Position numbers and translations under genes: made by a program. From positions 13,337,631-13,401,630 of the forward strand of contig CM053802.1 of NCBI GenBank assembly GCA_028671895.1: 64,000 bases of DNA, read 5' to 3'. This DNA is from Oenanthe sinensis (taxonomy: Eukaryota; Streptophyta; Magnoliopsida; Apiales; Apiaceae). Position 1 is the stretch's first letter, and each line of letters opens with the position of its first letter. Below the pieces are notes generated by a model. That model worked only from the letters and a program-made list of their open reading frames with translations. It ran no database searches and was not told where the DNA came from. Below are positions 1-12,600 of the stretch, piece by piece.

Positions 1-698
1 ATGTTGACCCTTCCCTAATTATTTATGATGGATATTTACATGTTGAGTGACTTAAAGATTGCTTACTTCCATTCATGCATGAAAGAAGATCTTGTTAAAT
101 ATTGGTTCCTCCCGTTGATTTTGAAATACTTATATATTGACTGTCAAGATAAATAGTACTTGCATTAATTTACTGTCTATGTTTATTATTCTTGGCTTTC
201 AACTTTTTGCATGTGTATGTAGCTCCGCTTATTCTTGCTATCTTTTATCATAGTTACCCCTTGGTTAAGGAACCAGGGCTAGCTAATGCACTTCCGGCCT
301 GTGGAGCTTTGATACCATTCATAACGCACCAAACCCACAACCCAATGCATACCGAATTTAACAACCTAGCTACCACATGTTGGTCCAAAAGAGCAAGCAA
401 CTTTGTTATACATCAGTTGTCGACTTGTCCTTGTAAAGGTTTCAAATACACTCTGTCCAATCGATGTGGGATGTGACATAATATCTTTGAATAATCATAT
501 CATTTTGATGTGTGAGTCTATCTGAGCAGTAATTGTTTGTTAAAAAAACAGTTGGTGATCAAGTTGAATTTTTTTTATGATGTTTTTGCTAATTGGCATA
601 AATTATTATGTTTCTTTGTGTTTTCCATTTGCTCTAAATTATTGATTATTCTAGGGGGCATCATATATGGTCCATCTGAAGAAGTTTCTATTTTGCAG

Positions 699-2308
699 TT
701 AGGTGCTGAAGCAGAATCCTCAGGAAGCTCCAAGGACGCTGACCCCAGTCCAATTTCAGTTCTTGAAGTTCCTTCCAGAGAAGATGCATCATTGGGTCCT
801 GAATGCCTAAAACAAGTTAGTGCTGATCTAAATGGTAACAATTTAAACTACTACCTTTCGGAGATTTTTGTTGGTTATGAAATTAGTTCCATTCCGTAAA
901 GTAAATAGCTGGAAATGAAAGATAAAGCAATCTTGCAACATTACTCACATACATGCATACATATACATACATATGCATACATATATATATATATATACAT
1001 GTATATATATATATATATATCATGATATCTATGATATTACTAATTTAAGTACGAACAGAACTTAGCCTATGTTTTTTTCCTTCCACGAAGGGAAGTACAA
1101 ACACCATTGGTTTTATTATAATGCATGAGCTACTCTGATGATGGACACAGGTGCTTCAACTTAATTCTTCAATCATGGCGAGGTAAGCTAATAATGGCCA
1201 TATTTTGTCTTGCAAGTCTTCACATGTTTTTCACTTAAATTAGAAACATGCATGTAGGACGTCAATCTCCATGGTGTATCAATTTGGCATGATTCGTGTC
1301 ATAGTGATCAGAAGTTTCCTCTCTGAATTTACTGACTTATATGTTGCTTGTAGTGAGTGTATTTACAATGTATTTCTTTAAAAAGTGTACGTGAAGCATC
1401 TGTATTTTATGTTCAGATAAATATTCTCTACTAGCAGTTAGTTGTAGATTTGATTCCCACCAGGGGGTTGTTGCCCAATTATATAGGTGTGGTTATATAT
1501 AATCACTGTTGTAAACATCACTCTTTTTGCCTGCAGAAATATGCATAGTTGCTTCTTATTGGAGTAATGATCCATATATCATGTTGTCTCTGCTTTTTGA
1601 GTTGCCGAACAAGCTTGTTTCCTCAGGTGTTAGAGACTTGCATCTCCATTCTAATTATTTTCATCTTTTGTGCTTTTGCTAGATCTCCGAAAGCAGCTCT
1701 CTCTGCTCATCAGGGAATCAAAGACAGATTTTGATGCACCTGTGCACATCAAAACGGACTTTGCTGGTGTTGGATTGGGACTAGCAGTGACAGCCAAAGA
1801 GATAGTTGTATCTGAGTGCTGGGAATCTTTTTACATTGCTGATGTGTTAATTGAATGTGGTCTTTATGATATGGACACCGATATATTCATGAATATTTCA
1901 AATGGTCCAGATCAACCTCTTGGCCCGTGGGTCTTTCACAATCTCGAGAAGAAGTACTGTGATGAAATGTCTGCACCCAGATATGAGAGGATGCTACTTT
2001 TTGATCGTATACATTCAGCAGTTTTCGAGATTTTACAGTCATGCATGAATCTACGTCCATGGGTGAAGCCAGCGACAGCTGCATTTGGTTTGAAGCGGCC
2101 AAAATGTAAGCTGAGGGATGAGGTGCATAAGTTGCTGGCAATCCAAGACGCAAAAGTCATAGAGGGAATACCGGGGAAGGTAATTGATCAGGAGACATAT
2201 AGGGAGAATCTAAGAGATTCAGTTGACATGACAGGTATTAAAATTGAGAGGTTGCTGACAAATGACCTACTAATGGAGATTGTAATGGAATTGCAATTCG
2301 ATGTGTAG
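699..2308 (+). CDS. DUF4378 (TRM-like) protein, copy 1, 3' end only
   Basis: These are the last two exons of a DUF4378-domain gene whose 5' part lies before the window. The exons are 699-834 and 1683-2308 (stop TGA... replaced here by TAG at the end of the frame). The first exon follows a TTTTGCAG acceptor and ends in a GT donor at phase 1; the second follows TTTTGCTAG, so the split codon gives Asp and the frame stays open. The C-terminus shows DUF4378 hallmarks: a YIADVLIECGL segment, an LEKKY...ERMLLFDRI block and a final KIERLLTNDLLMEIVMEL helix. Related plant proteins include TON1-recruiting-motif (TRM) proteins linked to cortical microtubules; that role is family inference. The segment is closely matched by copy 2 at 14400-15654. 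Both exons look intact, so the gene may be functional. The function of this copy is not evident from sequence. Confidence 0.8.
945..1021. repeat. AT-rich microsatellite in copy 1 intron
   Basis: Interrupted ATAC/ATGC units grade into two (AT)n runs. It lies in the intron between the two visible copy 1 exons and is not matched at the same place in copy 2, where a shorter ATGC/TGTG tract occurs (about 14655-14680). Confidence 0.8.
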
Positions 2309-5182
2309 TCATATGGTGGGGGTATATATTGACAACAGAAATGATGGGATATTAGTGCTGGGAAGTGAATAAATACTATGACTCTATGAGGGTTCAAATG
2401 TTAATGTTGACATATAGGAAGGCTTTTATAAATTATGAAGTGCTAGTCTGCTAGAGTTTTAATATATAATGAGCTGCATTTGGATAATGATTCTGATTAT
2501 ATGCTGTGATTACTTTCATTCTGATTTTAAATTCTGTTCTCTGTCAGTCTTAACTCTTAAGTCTTTCGATGAACAGGTTTGCTGGTTTATCTTTTTCTTT
2601 TTTTGATAAACCTTGAGATACGTGAACTGTGAATGTTTCAGTAAACAGGTGTTCTATGTTAAATTTGAGAAATAAACAAATAATTAGAAAAAACATAAAA
2701 TTTGCCGAATTTGAACACAACGTGATCATGTTTTTTAGTTGTTTTTTTGAAAAAATGTTTTTTAGTTTTTAGAATCAGGTTGAGTTTGAAATTATTTTTC
2801 AAAATTGCTGCGAGAAAAAATAGGAATAAATGAACAGATTTATCATAGAGTATACTTTTTCAGTTGAAAATTAATTTATGCTGTTGGTTCCATTAGAACT
2901 TTTTGAAAAAATAACGTGGATCCTGACGTCAGATTGTAGCCCGAAATAGTCTTCAATAACTAATTTTAAATTAAATAAATTGAAAATTAAACATATCTAT
3001 TTAATTCATATCTATTATCCGAACAATTATGTTTTAATAAATTTTAAAACCGTTCATATCTATTGAATCCATATTCTTATAAATCGATACAAGTGAACGA
3101 ATATTTAAAAATATCAATTTAGTTTTTTTCAGTAATTATTGATTTATAATTTAACTAAGTTCACAAAGTATACCAAATTAATATTAATGAGGTTACCTCA
3201 TATAACTTTCTAAAGATTAAAAAATATATTTATAAGATGATGTTATTGTAATTATAAAAAATTATATGCAATTACAAATATATTCACACTAAAAAATACT
3301 GCACCTTATGTAATATGTCCAAGATAATCTCACAAATTTTATTCACTTATATATTACATTTTTTTTGCGAAATCTCTTATATATTACTTAAAATATTTAA
3401 ATGAGAGAATTTTGAACTGTTTAATACAAACTCCCACTCCTTCCCTAATTTCACCACAAAACCAGTTAGGTTTACCCACAATGACTATATATGTTAAGTA
3501 CACAATTGCCACAAGTAGGAATGATAGTGCACACATAATATACAGTCAAAACCAACCTTTATATTATCACCACAATAATTATAAAAAAACACAAAAGTTA
3601 TGACAGGAGTTTACAATGCACTTACTCCCCAAAATTTCATCTCTTATGCTATATACCCAAAATACACTTAGATCTCCCTCAACCCAAGTGTTTTCCCACA
3701 AGTATTATAATCCCACATATTACAAACAAGATAATATCCATCTATCTATGTTTACAACTTAATGCCTAACATAAATATATATGTGCTACAAATTTGCATA
3801 TAGATGCAGTTTTATAACTGTCTAACAGTTATTAAAACTGCTCACAAACTGTGCCCAAAGTCTCAGCATGTGCATGTCACCTGTGCCCCATGTTTCTTGC
3901 CAGTTTTCCTTATCTTTAACTCCCTAGAACTGCCAATAACCGTCACTGATCAACATGTCACAGTCATGGACTTAGCTACAAAACAGCTTTGCTAAAAATT
4001 GTCGCCCACGCTTGCACCAACGCCTGTGTCTGCACCTGCTCCAAGGCCTACTGCCGCCAAACTGAGTTCCCCAATCTCAGCTGAAGTCATGAACTTAGCT
4101 CATACCCACAATGCCTTGGCCAAATTTCAAGCCATAGCGAAGATGTCTTACAACCCCTCTCACACCACTTGAGTCAATGTCATCATTGGTTTCACCCTGC
4201 CTTGGGTTAATCAGGGAAACGACTTTAACTCCCAACCAGCCATGCGCACTGACTATCATAAGCCTATGACAATCCCGTAGGCACTCGCCTTTAAATACAA
4301 CCATGCATCCCTTTCAACATTAAGCACCAACCAGTCAATATCCCTTATAACAAAAGTGATCCCATTACAAACTCTCCCCTCGTTAAACTAGTGCAAGTCG
4401 TCGTGCACAACTGGAGCAACACTCTGGTTACAGAGTGAGTAACACACTCCCTCACTTCCCCATGTGAGGTCCACTTCAATCTCCCTCCTTTTTCTCATCG
4501 CTCCTTTCCTTTTAAAACAAACTTTTATGAATTTTAGTTTCAATGTTTTAATGACTAAATTATTTATTAAATAAATTTCAATTTATTAATTGTACATATT
4601 AGTGAAAATAAAAAATTATGTACTATTTTCTAGCACATTTTATGTACTATTTATTAAAATCGAAAAAATTTCAAACCGTGGGAGTAAACCAGTATTTTGA
4701 TTACTTATATTTTAGAGCATCCTTATTCGAAATCAATATATGAATTATCCTTGGAAATGCTTTTGCTTCGTTAACGATTACAATCATAATAATTATTTCC
4801 TAATTCCATTCATTTTATCGTCTTGACAAAATTTTGATTAAATTAATCAATTTTATAATAAAAATTTATTTATTTAATATAATAAATATAAATTTTCTAA
4901 GAATTATTTTCATAAATTTTATTTATTATATTATATATTCAATTTTCGTGTATATTTTCATAATATAGTATATATAGGCATATTATCTTATATTTCACGT
5001 GATATACGAATTTTTCAATATTTTATTATTTTTATTTTACATTTGCTTTGATCCTTCCAATAATATTTTTAATATCACGGGTATACAAATTTTTTTATGT
5101 TCTCTAATTTACTGAATTTACATCCGTTCTTGAAGGGGATAAAATTTATATATTGATTATATATGTGTTTTAAATAAAAAAT
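2309..5182. other. Intergenic spacer between the two DUF4378 copies
   Basis: Very AT-rich and without a convincing gene. Homology to the 3' flank of copy 2 continues to about 2520 (matching to about 15855), marking the edge of the duplication. An island from about 3620 to 4500 is clearly less AT-rich than its flanks. It holds short open frames on both strands (for example 4095-4304 on the minus strand) that I do not recognise; it may be an old transposon or gene remnant. Confidence 0.6.
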
Positions 5183-5827
5183 TACTCCCTTTGTTTCAAA
5201 ACACTAGTTTTTTACACGTATTTTAAAGTGCATAAAAATATAGTTTTATAACTTTTTTTTAAAAAATTTATTTTTCTAAATAAATATTTGAATATTAAAT
5301 TTTTATATAATAATAAAAGGAATATTCTCTATGGTACCATTGTAGAATTGGTTTTTACCAATGGTACCATCAATTTTTTGACTTCTATTCTTGATACCCT
5401 CAAATTTATAGATTTCTATACGCGCTACACTTCTGTTAACCAAATATTAAGAAAATACCAAAATTTAAGGGTACCATTAATAAAAGTTAATTTTATGATG
5501 ATATCAACGATTTTTTTTTAAAATTTTTACTTTTTCCTTAAGCGTTACGAATATTTTTTTTTGAGTTACTATTATTAATATTTTATTATACATTGTTTAA
5601 TATGTTGAAAACTGTTGATAAATATCATTTTAATACCTGTATCATAGGTTTAAAGTATTTTTTAATATTTACCTAATAAAAGTGTACCATTAATAGCAAT
5701 TCATAAGTTTGAGAGTACCATGAATATAGAAATCAAAAATATGATGGTACCATTAAAGCCAATTTTATCTTTTTTATGCATTTTAAATTATACGCAGAAA
5801 ATCAAAAAGACTATATCAGAGTGGGTA
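5183..5827. mobile_element. Stowaway-like MITE (Tc1/mariner type), carrying a second insertion
   Basis: The left end reads TACTCCCTTTGTTTC, the usual Stowaway-type terminus next to a TA. The right end, read on the other strand, is TACCCACTCTGATATAG. About 50 bp inward from both ends align with modest divergence, including a shared GTATnATTTnAAnTGCAT-like stretch. TA dinucleotides flank both ends, as expected for the TA target duplication of Tc1/mariner elements. The 645 bp length is more than usual for Stowaway because the interior carries another inverted-repeat element (5345-5770). No transposase is present. Confidence 0.7.
5345..5770. mobile_element. Inverted-repeat (foldback/MITE-like) element nested in the Stowaway-like MITE
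   Basis: Arms of about 70 bp at 5345-5415 and 5698-5770 are imperfect reverse complements. Both contain GAATTGG/AAATTGG, then TGGTACCATCA, then a TTGA-TTCTAT block and an ACTCTCAAA/ACCCTCAAA block. The motif GGTACCAT recurs five or more times. The exact ends and any target duplication are unclear. It has no coding capacity. Confidence 0.65.
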
Positions 5828-6458
5828 TTATTTTTAAAAATTAGGTGAATGACTGACTCTTTAAATTGACCCAAATATCGATGAATCACAAAAAAATTGA
5901 TATTTTAATTTTAATCAAATAATATATTTATTTAATAATATTTATTAAATAATTATTAATAATTTTTTAATTCACATATGAGAGGTACTTATATATTGTA
6001 GAACAAGTTTTGAATATAGGAATGTTTAGAGCGGAGATATTATAAAAAATAAAAAATCGTAATATGTCAAAATATACTGGGCTTAAAGAAATATGATAAA
6101 AAAACAATAATTTAAGATAAACATGGAGAAAGTGCATGCATTACAACTTAGCCGCACAATCATTACAGTGAAACTAAAAATAGAAAAGCTGGCCGTAAGC
6201 GACCAAACTATTCATAAAGCAGATATACACAAAGTACAAAATGAACCAACAGTTACGCCAGGTAGCTTACGTGGAGTCAAATATTCTGCACGTGTAACGT
6301 AGGCCCCAGTGGGACCCATAAAATGTATTACCTGCACTTGCCCGCGTAGAGAGGCAGTAGTAGCACAAATGCACAATACTTCCCGTCTCTCTCTCTCTCT
6401 CTCTCTCGATAAAATGTTAATGTTGCTCTTCATTACTATCCGCTCTCGCTAGATTACT

Positions 6459-6499
<41 letters not shown>

Positions 6500-6642
6500 C
6501 ATATATATATATTAGTAAATGCACATAGCATGTAGATTGTGTTGATGTATAATTCTTTACGTATATCTACTAATAAAATAGATATGTTTGTGTGATTGCA
6601 TGTAGGTGCTCGAATTAAGGTAGTGTTTTGCTTGTTTGAAAA
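5828..6642 (+). promoter_or_regulatory. Upstream region of DUF4378 copy 2 with possible 5' UTR intron
   Basis: AT-rich to about 6200, then more balanced. Two (CT)n tracts lie at 6386-6407 and 6463-6498, a common arrangement in plant 5' UTRs and core promoters. A donor-like ACT|GTAAGT at 6459 and an acceptor-like TGCATGTAG ending at 6605 suggest a 5' UTR intron just before the start codon at 6643. The transcription start cannot be fixed from sequence. Confidence 0.45.
6386..6498. repeat. Two (CT)n microsatellites
   Basis: Pure CT runs at 6386-6407 and 6463-6498, separated by about 55 bp, just upstream of the copy 2 start codon. Confidence 0.9.
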
Positions 6643-9600
6643 ATGGATAGGCTTCGACGTTACCGAAAATCAAAGACTTCCACCCCAAACGATCAAGGTC
6701 AATTTCTTTCTTTCTTTCTTGTTAATGTTTGTGTATGTGTATGTCTATGTGCGAATAATTTAATTTATTTAAATGGATTATTCTTGAATAACTTAATTGT
6801 TTATGTACATGATGCTGATGCATACGAAAATGTTGTGATTCTTTTTATGCATATAATCAATTGCTTATACTCTCTCGGCTATATTGTTTGAATTTTTGTA
6901 GTCAAACGAAATAACAAATTAAACTTTGATCAAAAATTAAAAATTACTTTTTTATAATTTTAAAAACTCAAAATTTCATTTTAAACTAGATTAAATACAT
7001 TTCTTCAAAATGTTACTTTTATTATTTTTGTTAATTATATAATATATATAATTTTCAGTCAAGTTTTGATTAATTTGACGGCATAAGTTTTCTCGAATAT
7101 GATTAAATGTTAAAGAGTTTTTCAGATTCATCATCTTCTTCATTTGGTTTTACGAAATGAAATCTACTGTTTAAGATTATTTTCTGTTGTTTATTTATTT
7201 ATTTATTTATCCTTCAAAACTCATCAGCAATAGTTAAATATAAGCAATTTCGGTTTTGGCATAATGGTACTGCTTTTATCAAGTACAGTTTGTTTTGCAA
7301 GCTGAAACTTACATGTTTTTTTTTTGGTGAAACCTTGCTTAATATGGTTGTCTTTCGAACAAACAAATTATATTTTTTTTCTCCCTCTCCTTACAATTAT
7401 GGATACTATAATACTAAATTAAAATGAATAAAATTGGATAGTATCCTCAGTCATGGAATGACGGAGTTTCGACTCTGACTCAATCCGAGTTATGCGTTTT
7501 GCAATTTATTTTTCTAGAATATAATACAATGTTAAAGAGGTTTTCAGATTCATCTTCTTCTTGACTTCTTTGTTTGGTCGAAGGAATTAATATATATAAT
7601 ATGTATTTATTTAATTGTATTTGTATTTAATTTTTTATAAAATTTATCTGCAGGTCCTTGAGTGTATCAGAATGTAGTACCTCTTGTATTTATAGTGTTT
7701 TCATAAGTTTGCTATTAGTGATCATGAGATGGATGTCCTGATGCAGTGTTGGGTGAGTCCAGGTTTCCATGCTGCCTGACATGCTACATTAGAGTTGTAC
7801 TCTTTACATGCTACAGTTGAGTTGATAGGATCATGGGTGATATTGGTTGTGATTGACAAGGGTTCTAAGAGACACCTGTCTTGATATATCTTTCATAAAA
7901 TAACTCTGATGCATAATAAAATTACTTGGTTATTTTTAGTTCTAGTTTCCTATGTGCTCCCAGTGTTATAATCGTACTCGTCTTATATTAACTTTTAGTG
8001 ACATTTTGTTGTGCAGGGTTAAGTGGTGTTGGTCGACTAAGAAATTATAGACTGTTTGCTGTTGGTCTGTTAACATGTTTGCCTTATATTTTTTAAGGGA
8101 GATTTAATAGCAGTATTTATTTTCATATCAGGATACCAGCGTGTTGGCCAAGGAAAGTCTAAATCAAAGCTGCCATCATCAAGTTTGGTTGCTGGAGTAA
8201 TGGGGAATGATCGCTTGAAATGTCAGGAGCCAATTCATAGACAATGTAAAAGCTTTGTGGAACAAAATCTTTTGAGGACTTCACCCGTAGCATTACAGGG
8301 AGGTGCTCGCATGCTTGACGGTGAATCACATAGGAAGAGGTTCACTGAGCAGCCAGAGTGCAAGGACATATTTGAAGACAAATTTAGGAAGTCATGCCCC
8401 AGTAGAGATGCAATTCTGGAGCTTCTTAAGAAACCCAATCCCTTGTTCCTGAAGCATCTGCAGGGGGTGCAACAGTCTTCTTCTAGACCTCTTTGCAGAC
8501 ACCTGCCTATCCCAAAGCAATCAAACCTTGAAAAATATGAAGCTAAAGATCATTACATGGAGAGAAACACTTCCAAGAATCATATAATTGGCTTTAAGCA
8601 GACACATGAGCATGGCATTTTGAATCGACCTTTTACTCTTGCTGGTACTCATAATCATCCCAGGTCATCAAAAATTGGTGGGGAGGTGGAAGAGAGTACT
8701 AAAAAAGGAACTTCAAGGATTGTAATTCTGAAACCAAACCATGAAATGGCACAGGATGCTCGTAACTCTTTATCATCATATGATGCTTCACGTGCTAATA
8801 TTTCTGGCAGTAGGAAATCTAAAGGGCATATGAGTCATATGAAAAAGGATGAAAACTTTGTTGAAACAATAGAATTTGTTGATGGTGTAGAGGTCTCAGC
8901 TTCTCGAGTTAAAGAGGCTAAAAAAATTGCCAAGAAAGTTGTTAAAGAATTATGCAAGATTACATGCACTATGAACGAAGCAGAAGCCAAAGAAGCTGCC
9001 AAAAGTTTTAGTAGAGAAGTGCAAGAGGTTTTTCGTCGCATGAGAACTGACTTTCCATCTTATGTTAAAGAGATACCTGGGACAGGGGGGCTTCATGACT
9101 TTTCAGGAATTAATTCAGCAATTGAATCAGAAGTAATGAAAATGACATCTTATAATTCAACAGAATCGTTTATTAGCAGGCTGGCCAAGAAGAGACTGCT
9201 GGAGAGGTGGAAGGGGGCTCAAATGAATGAACATGTTAGAGCTGGTGGCAAGGGCAGCAGGCTTGGTGAAATTCTCCGCATTTCGGAGGAGAAATGGAAG
9301 AATTTGAATGCTGCGAATTCAAGGCGGGATAGTCCTTTGGGTATTAGCAGTGCAGATGGCTGGAGGGACAAATATTCCAAAATTAAACCAAGATCAAGAT
9401 CACTTCCTCCTCCCGTTACCAGAAATGAGAAACTATACGCAGAACGCGAAGATCGCACTGATGACAAGTTGCTATTGTCTAAAGAGGCCAGACATCGGAG
9501 TCACAGTGATAGAGTACATGGGCTTTTTAATGAGAAAAAAGATTTTTCATCCAAAACTTTTAGATCCAGCAAGAGTATATCACACTCTCGGCACAGGCGT

Positions 9601-12600
9601 GCCTCTAATTCCCATGCTTTACCGAAAAACCATAATAGTTGTGATGAGATAGACCTTGTGAAGAAAGATTCTAAAGAGAAGCATATGGTTCCTCCAAATC
9701 CTACTGTTACCAGCACTATCGGTACAGGGGCAAGCACCACATTTGAGTACTTAGCTGCTTCGTCTGTATCTTCTGATGTGTTTTACCCAAATGTCTCTAG
9801 AAGCATGCTAAAACAATGTGATTCCTCAAGTGGCGGGCATAAGCATTCAAATCCAGAGGTTTGATTTTATGCTTACCTGAATGATATATGTTTTTAATTA
9901 TTATGTAGACTCATGGCCAACAATTGAACTCTGGAAGCAATGTGTTCTGTTGCATAGAAATTATGCATCCTTTATAGGACATTTACAGTGCATTGCAGTA
10001 TGTCATCATCTCTACCTACCTTTATATTGTGAAATTACTTTAATTGGTATGGGTTATGTATACATTACTTAAGGTCCTATATTTCTCAATCCGTGTTGAT
10101 TTCTATGGAGATTATGTTTCTCCATGCCAATAATTTTGATAATATTATTAAAATTCTGTAACATACTGGTTAATACGATATTCTATATCTGGATACTATC
10201 TTCAATATCAGTTTCCGAATAATTGACATATATTGATCAAAAAATAAGATATTATGACCAACATTAATTAGTTTTTTTTGTTTTTCCTTTGTCAACAGCC
10301 GTCATTTACTTCTTTTTCTTTATCTTATCAACTAGCATTTACTGTATACATTTATATGTTTTCACTCTAGCGTGCATCGGAAAAAGGTATTAACTACCAT
10401 CAGATGAAAGAGTAAAGTTGGCTGTCTTACTTTACATGCAAAGTGTACTTGAAGCTTATGCGGAAGGAAGAGGTAGTATAGATATTGAATAAGACATGGA
10501 CGTATTTGGGAATTGTTTGAATGTGTTTTTTTCTCTTTCATATGTTGTACCATTTCATACAAGTATGCCAAATTCCTCATTTCTGCAGGACTATTTCTCT
10601 GTTGATCTATTATAGAGTGAACCTTTGTAAATTGTGCTACATATATTTTGGATCTCATATAAAGAATATACAACATAAAGAATTATTGCCATTCTGAAAA
10701 CATTAAACATATAACAATGAACACTTTCTATTTTCAAAAGTAACACGAATCTTTTGTAAGTGGTAATGGGTAGAATTAAGATGTTTAGCATAATTAAAAT
10801 TAGATAATTAGGAAACTTAAAATGCATAAAGACTTGTCGAAAATCACCATTGTGTTGGTTCGACCTAGAAAGCTACGGCCTACGGGAGTTGTTGGACACA
10901 TTCTTTTTGTTCTCTTGCGATTTTCCATGCTAGATAAGCAGAGTTCCAGTAAAGTAAAGGAAGGCCTTCGATCTGTCTATTCTACATGTTTGTGAGGCAA
11001 TTACATTGGGTTAACTGTTGATATTGAGGGTTAAGAGTTGTCTCCACTTCTTTCGGCGCACTTATAAGTTGTATCAGATTCCTAGGATTAGTGAGATGGT
11101 TTCTGTCCTCAAATGTATCTGAGTCTTTAGGAAACTTAACGTGAGATGGTGGGTATCCACAATAGTTATATAAAAATCAAAATTGCACAAGTTTGCGAGC
11201 ATTATTAATATATTAATAATGATATCACAAATTTATAGTGCACCCACATAGTTTGAGGACTCGAGTATGGAATGTGGGACACAACATGGATCCAGACCCG
11301 AACGAGTGACATAGAACCCTTTACTTACTTTGGGCAGGTACTCTGGTACAGAGACATGCCATAATTTCTAATAAAAATGTACATTGGGTAATATGCATAT
11401 CAATACTAAACATTATGCTCAAATCAAATATAAACTTATAAAATACTTTTCAAACTATAGATGGTTTCTTGAAGTCTCTCGTATAAATACACGTCTTTAC
11501 CTCAATCCGATATAGCATCATCTATTGTTCTCCTCCCTTCTTATTTCAAATGTGGTCTTTCACTTGATCAAGCTTATTTCAAATGTGGTCTTTCACTTGA
11601 TCAAGAGACCTTGTTTTGAAGTGGGAGTAAGAGATTTTGTTACCACTCTCCATAAAATTATTCATTCCTATAGCATGAATTTTTTTGCATTAATGCCTTT
11701 AGAAGCCACATGAGTATTGTTGCGGGAGGAATTCAGAAACAATGATTTTTGTAGGTTTTCTGGAAGTCAAAGAGTAAACGACATGTAAGAGATAGTTGTT
11801 TCATTGATGAACTTGAGAAATATTACAACATTGGGCGATGGGAGATTATGTGTTTGATGAAGGCTAAGCTCAAGGAACTAATGGTGCATGTATCTTGTAG
11901 AGCTTAACTTCGTGAGCTCTCTTTGTTGATGTATATCTTCTCCAAGCTGTGATGTATCTGCAAAGAGACACTTTCTCCTTTTGCAAGAGATTATTTATAT
12001 GTAGAGTCCTTAGCAAGATGCGACTCCAGATTTGTTGCTAGAGATCCTCTTTAATTTCCTAAATGTTCATTCTGTAAATGCAACGGGGGATGTGCAACCT
12101 TATTACAAACGTTCTGATTGAATAAGCAACCTAAGACTGTAATGAGACATCTTTAGATGACAGGTTCTGCCTTTTTTTTTCTGAGTCCGTGCTAGGTGAG
12201 AGCTCATCGAACAAAGAACAAACTCTTATATATAGGTTGGGACCTGATCGAAACCACATAAGTCCGAAATCTGGTCATGCAAGATTTGGGCACACGTGTG
12301 AAGCACCTTGAATGGATGGTTGAATACTTAATTTGATATTACAGTTGTGGAGTGTACTAGCCATAAAGGTTCGAACAAGTTACAAATAGCATTTCCAAAT
12401 TCTCATGCTCTCTATCTTCCGTAGTATTCACTATATTCATTTAGTGTTTAATGAACACACAAGTTAAGAGATTGTGTGAGAGGAATTTCCTCGAAGAACC
12501 TCTACTAACAAGAAAGATCTTGAAAGTTAAGCAATGGGATGAATTTTTTTTTTGTCAACACATGTAAACAAAGTGAAACAACATAAAAGACACTACAATG

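Noticed and set aside
192..476. Open frame upstream of copy 1 exon 699-834
   Set aside because: It lies in intron sequence also present in copy 2, where the frame is not kept.
575..841. Minus-strand open frame opposite the copy 1 exon
   Set aside because: It mirrors a well-supported + strand exon with correct splice signals and has no motif of its own.
9219..9740. Minus-strand and shifted open frames over the large DUF4378 exon
   Set aside because: Shadows of the coding exon in other frames; low-complexity composition only.
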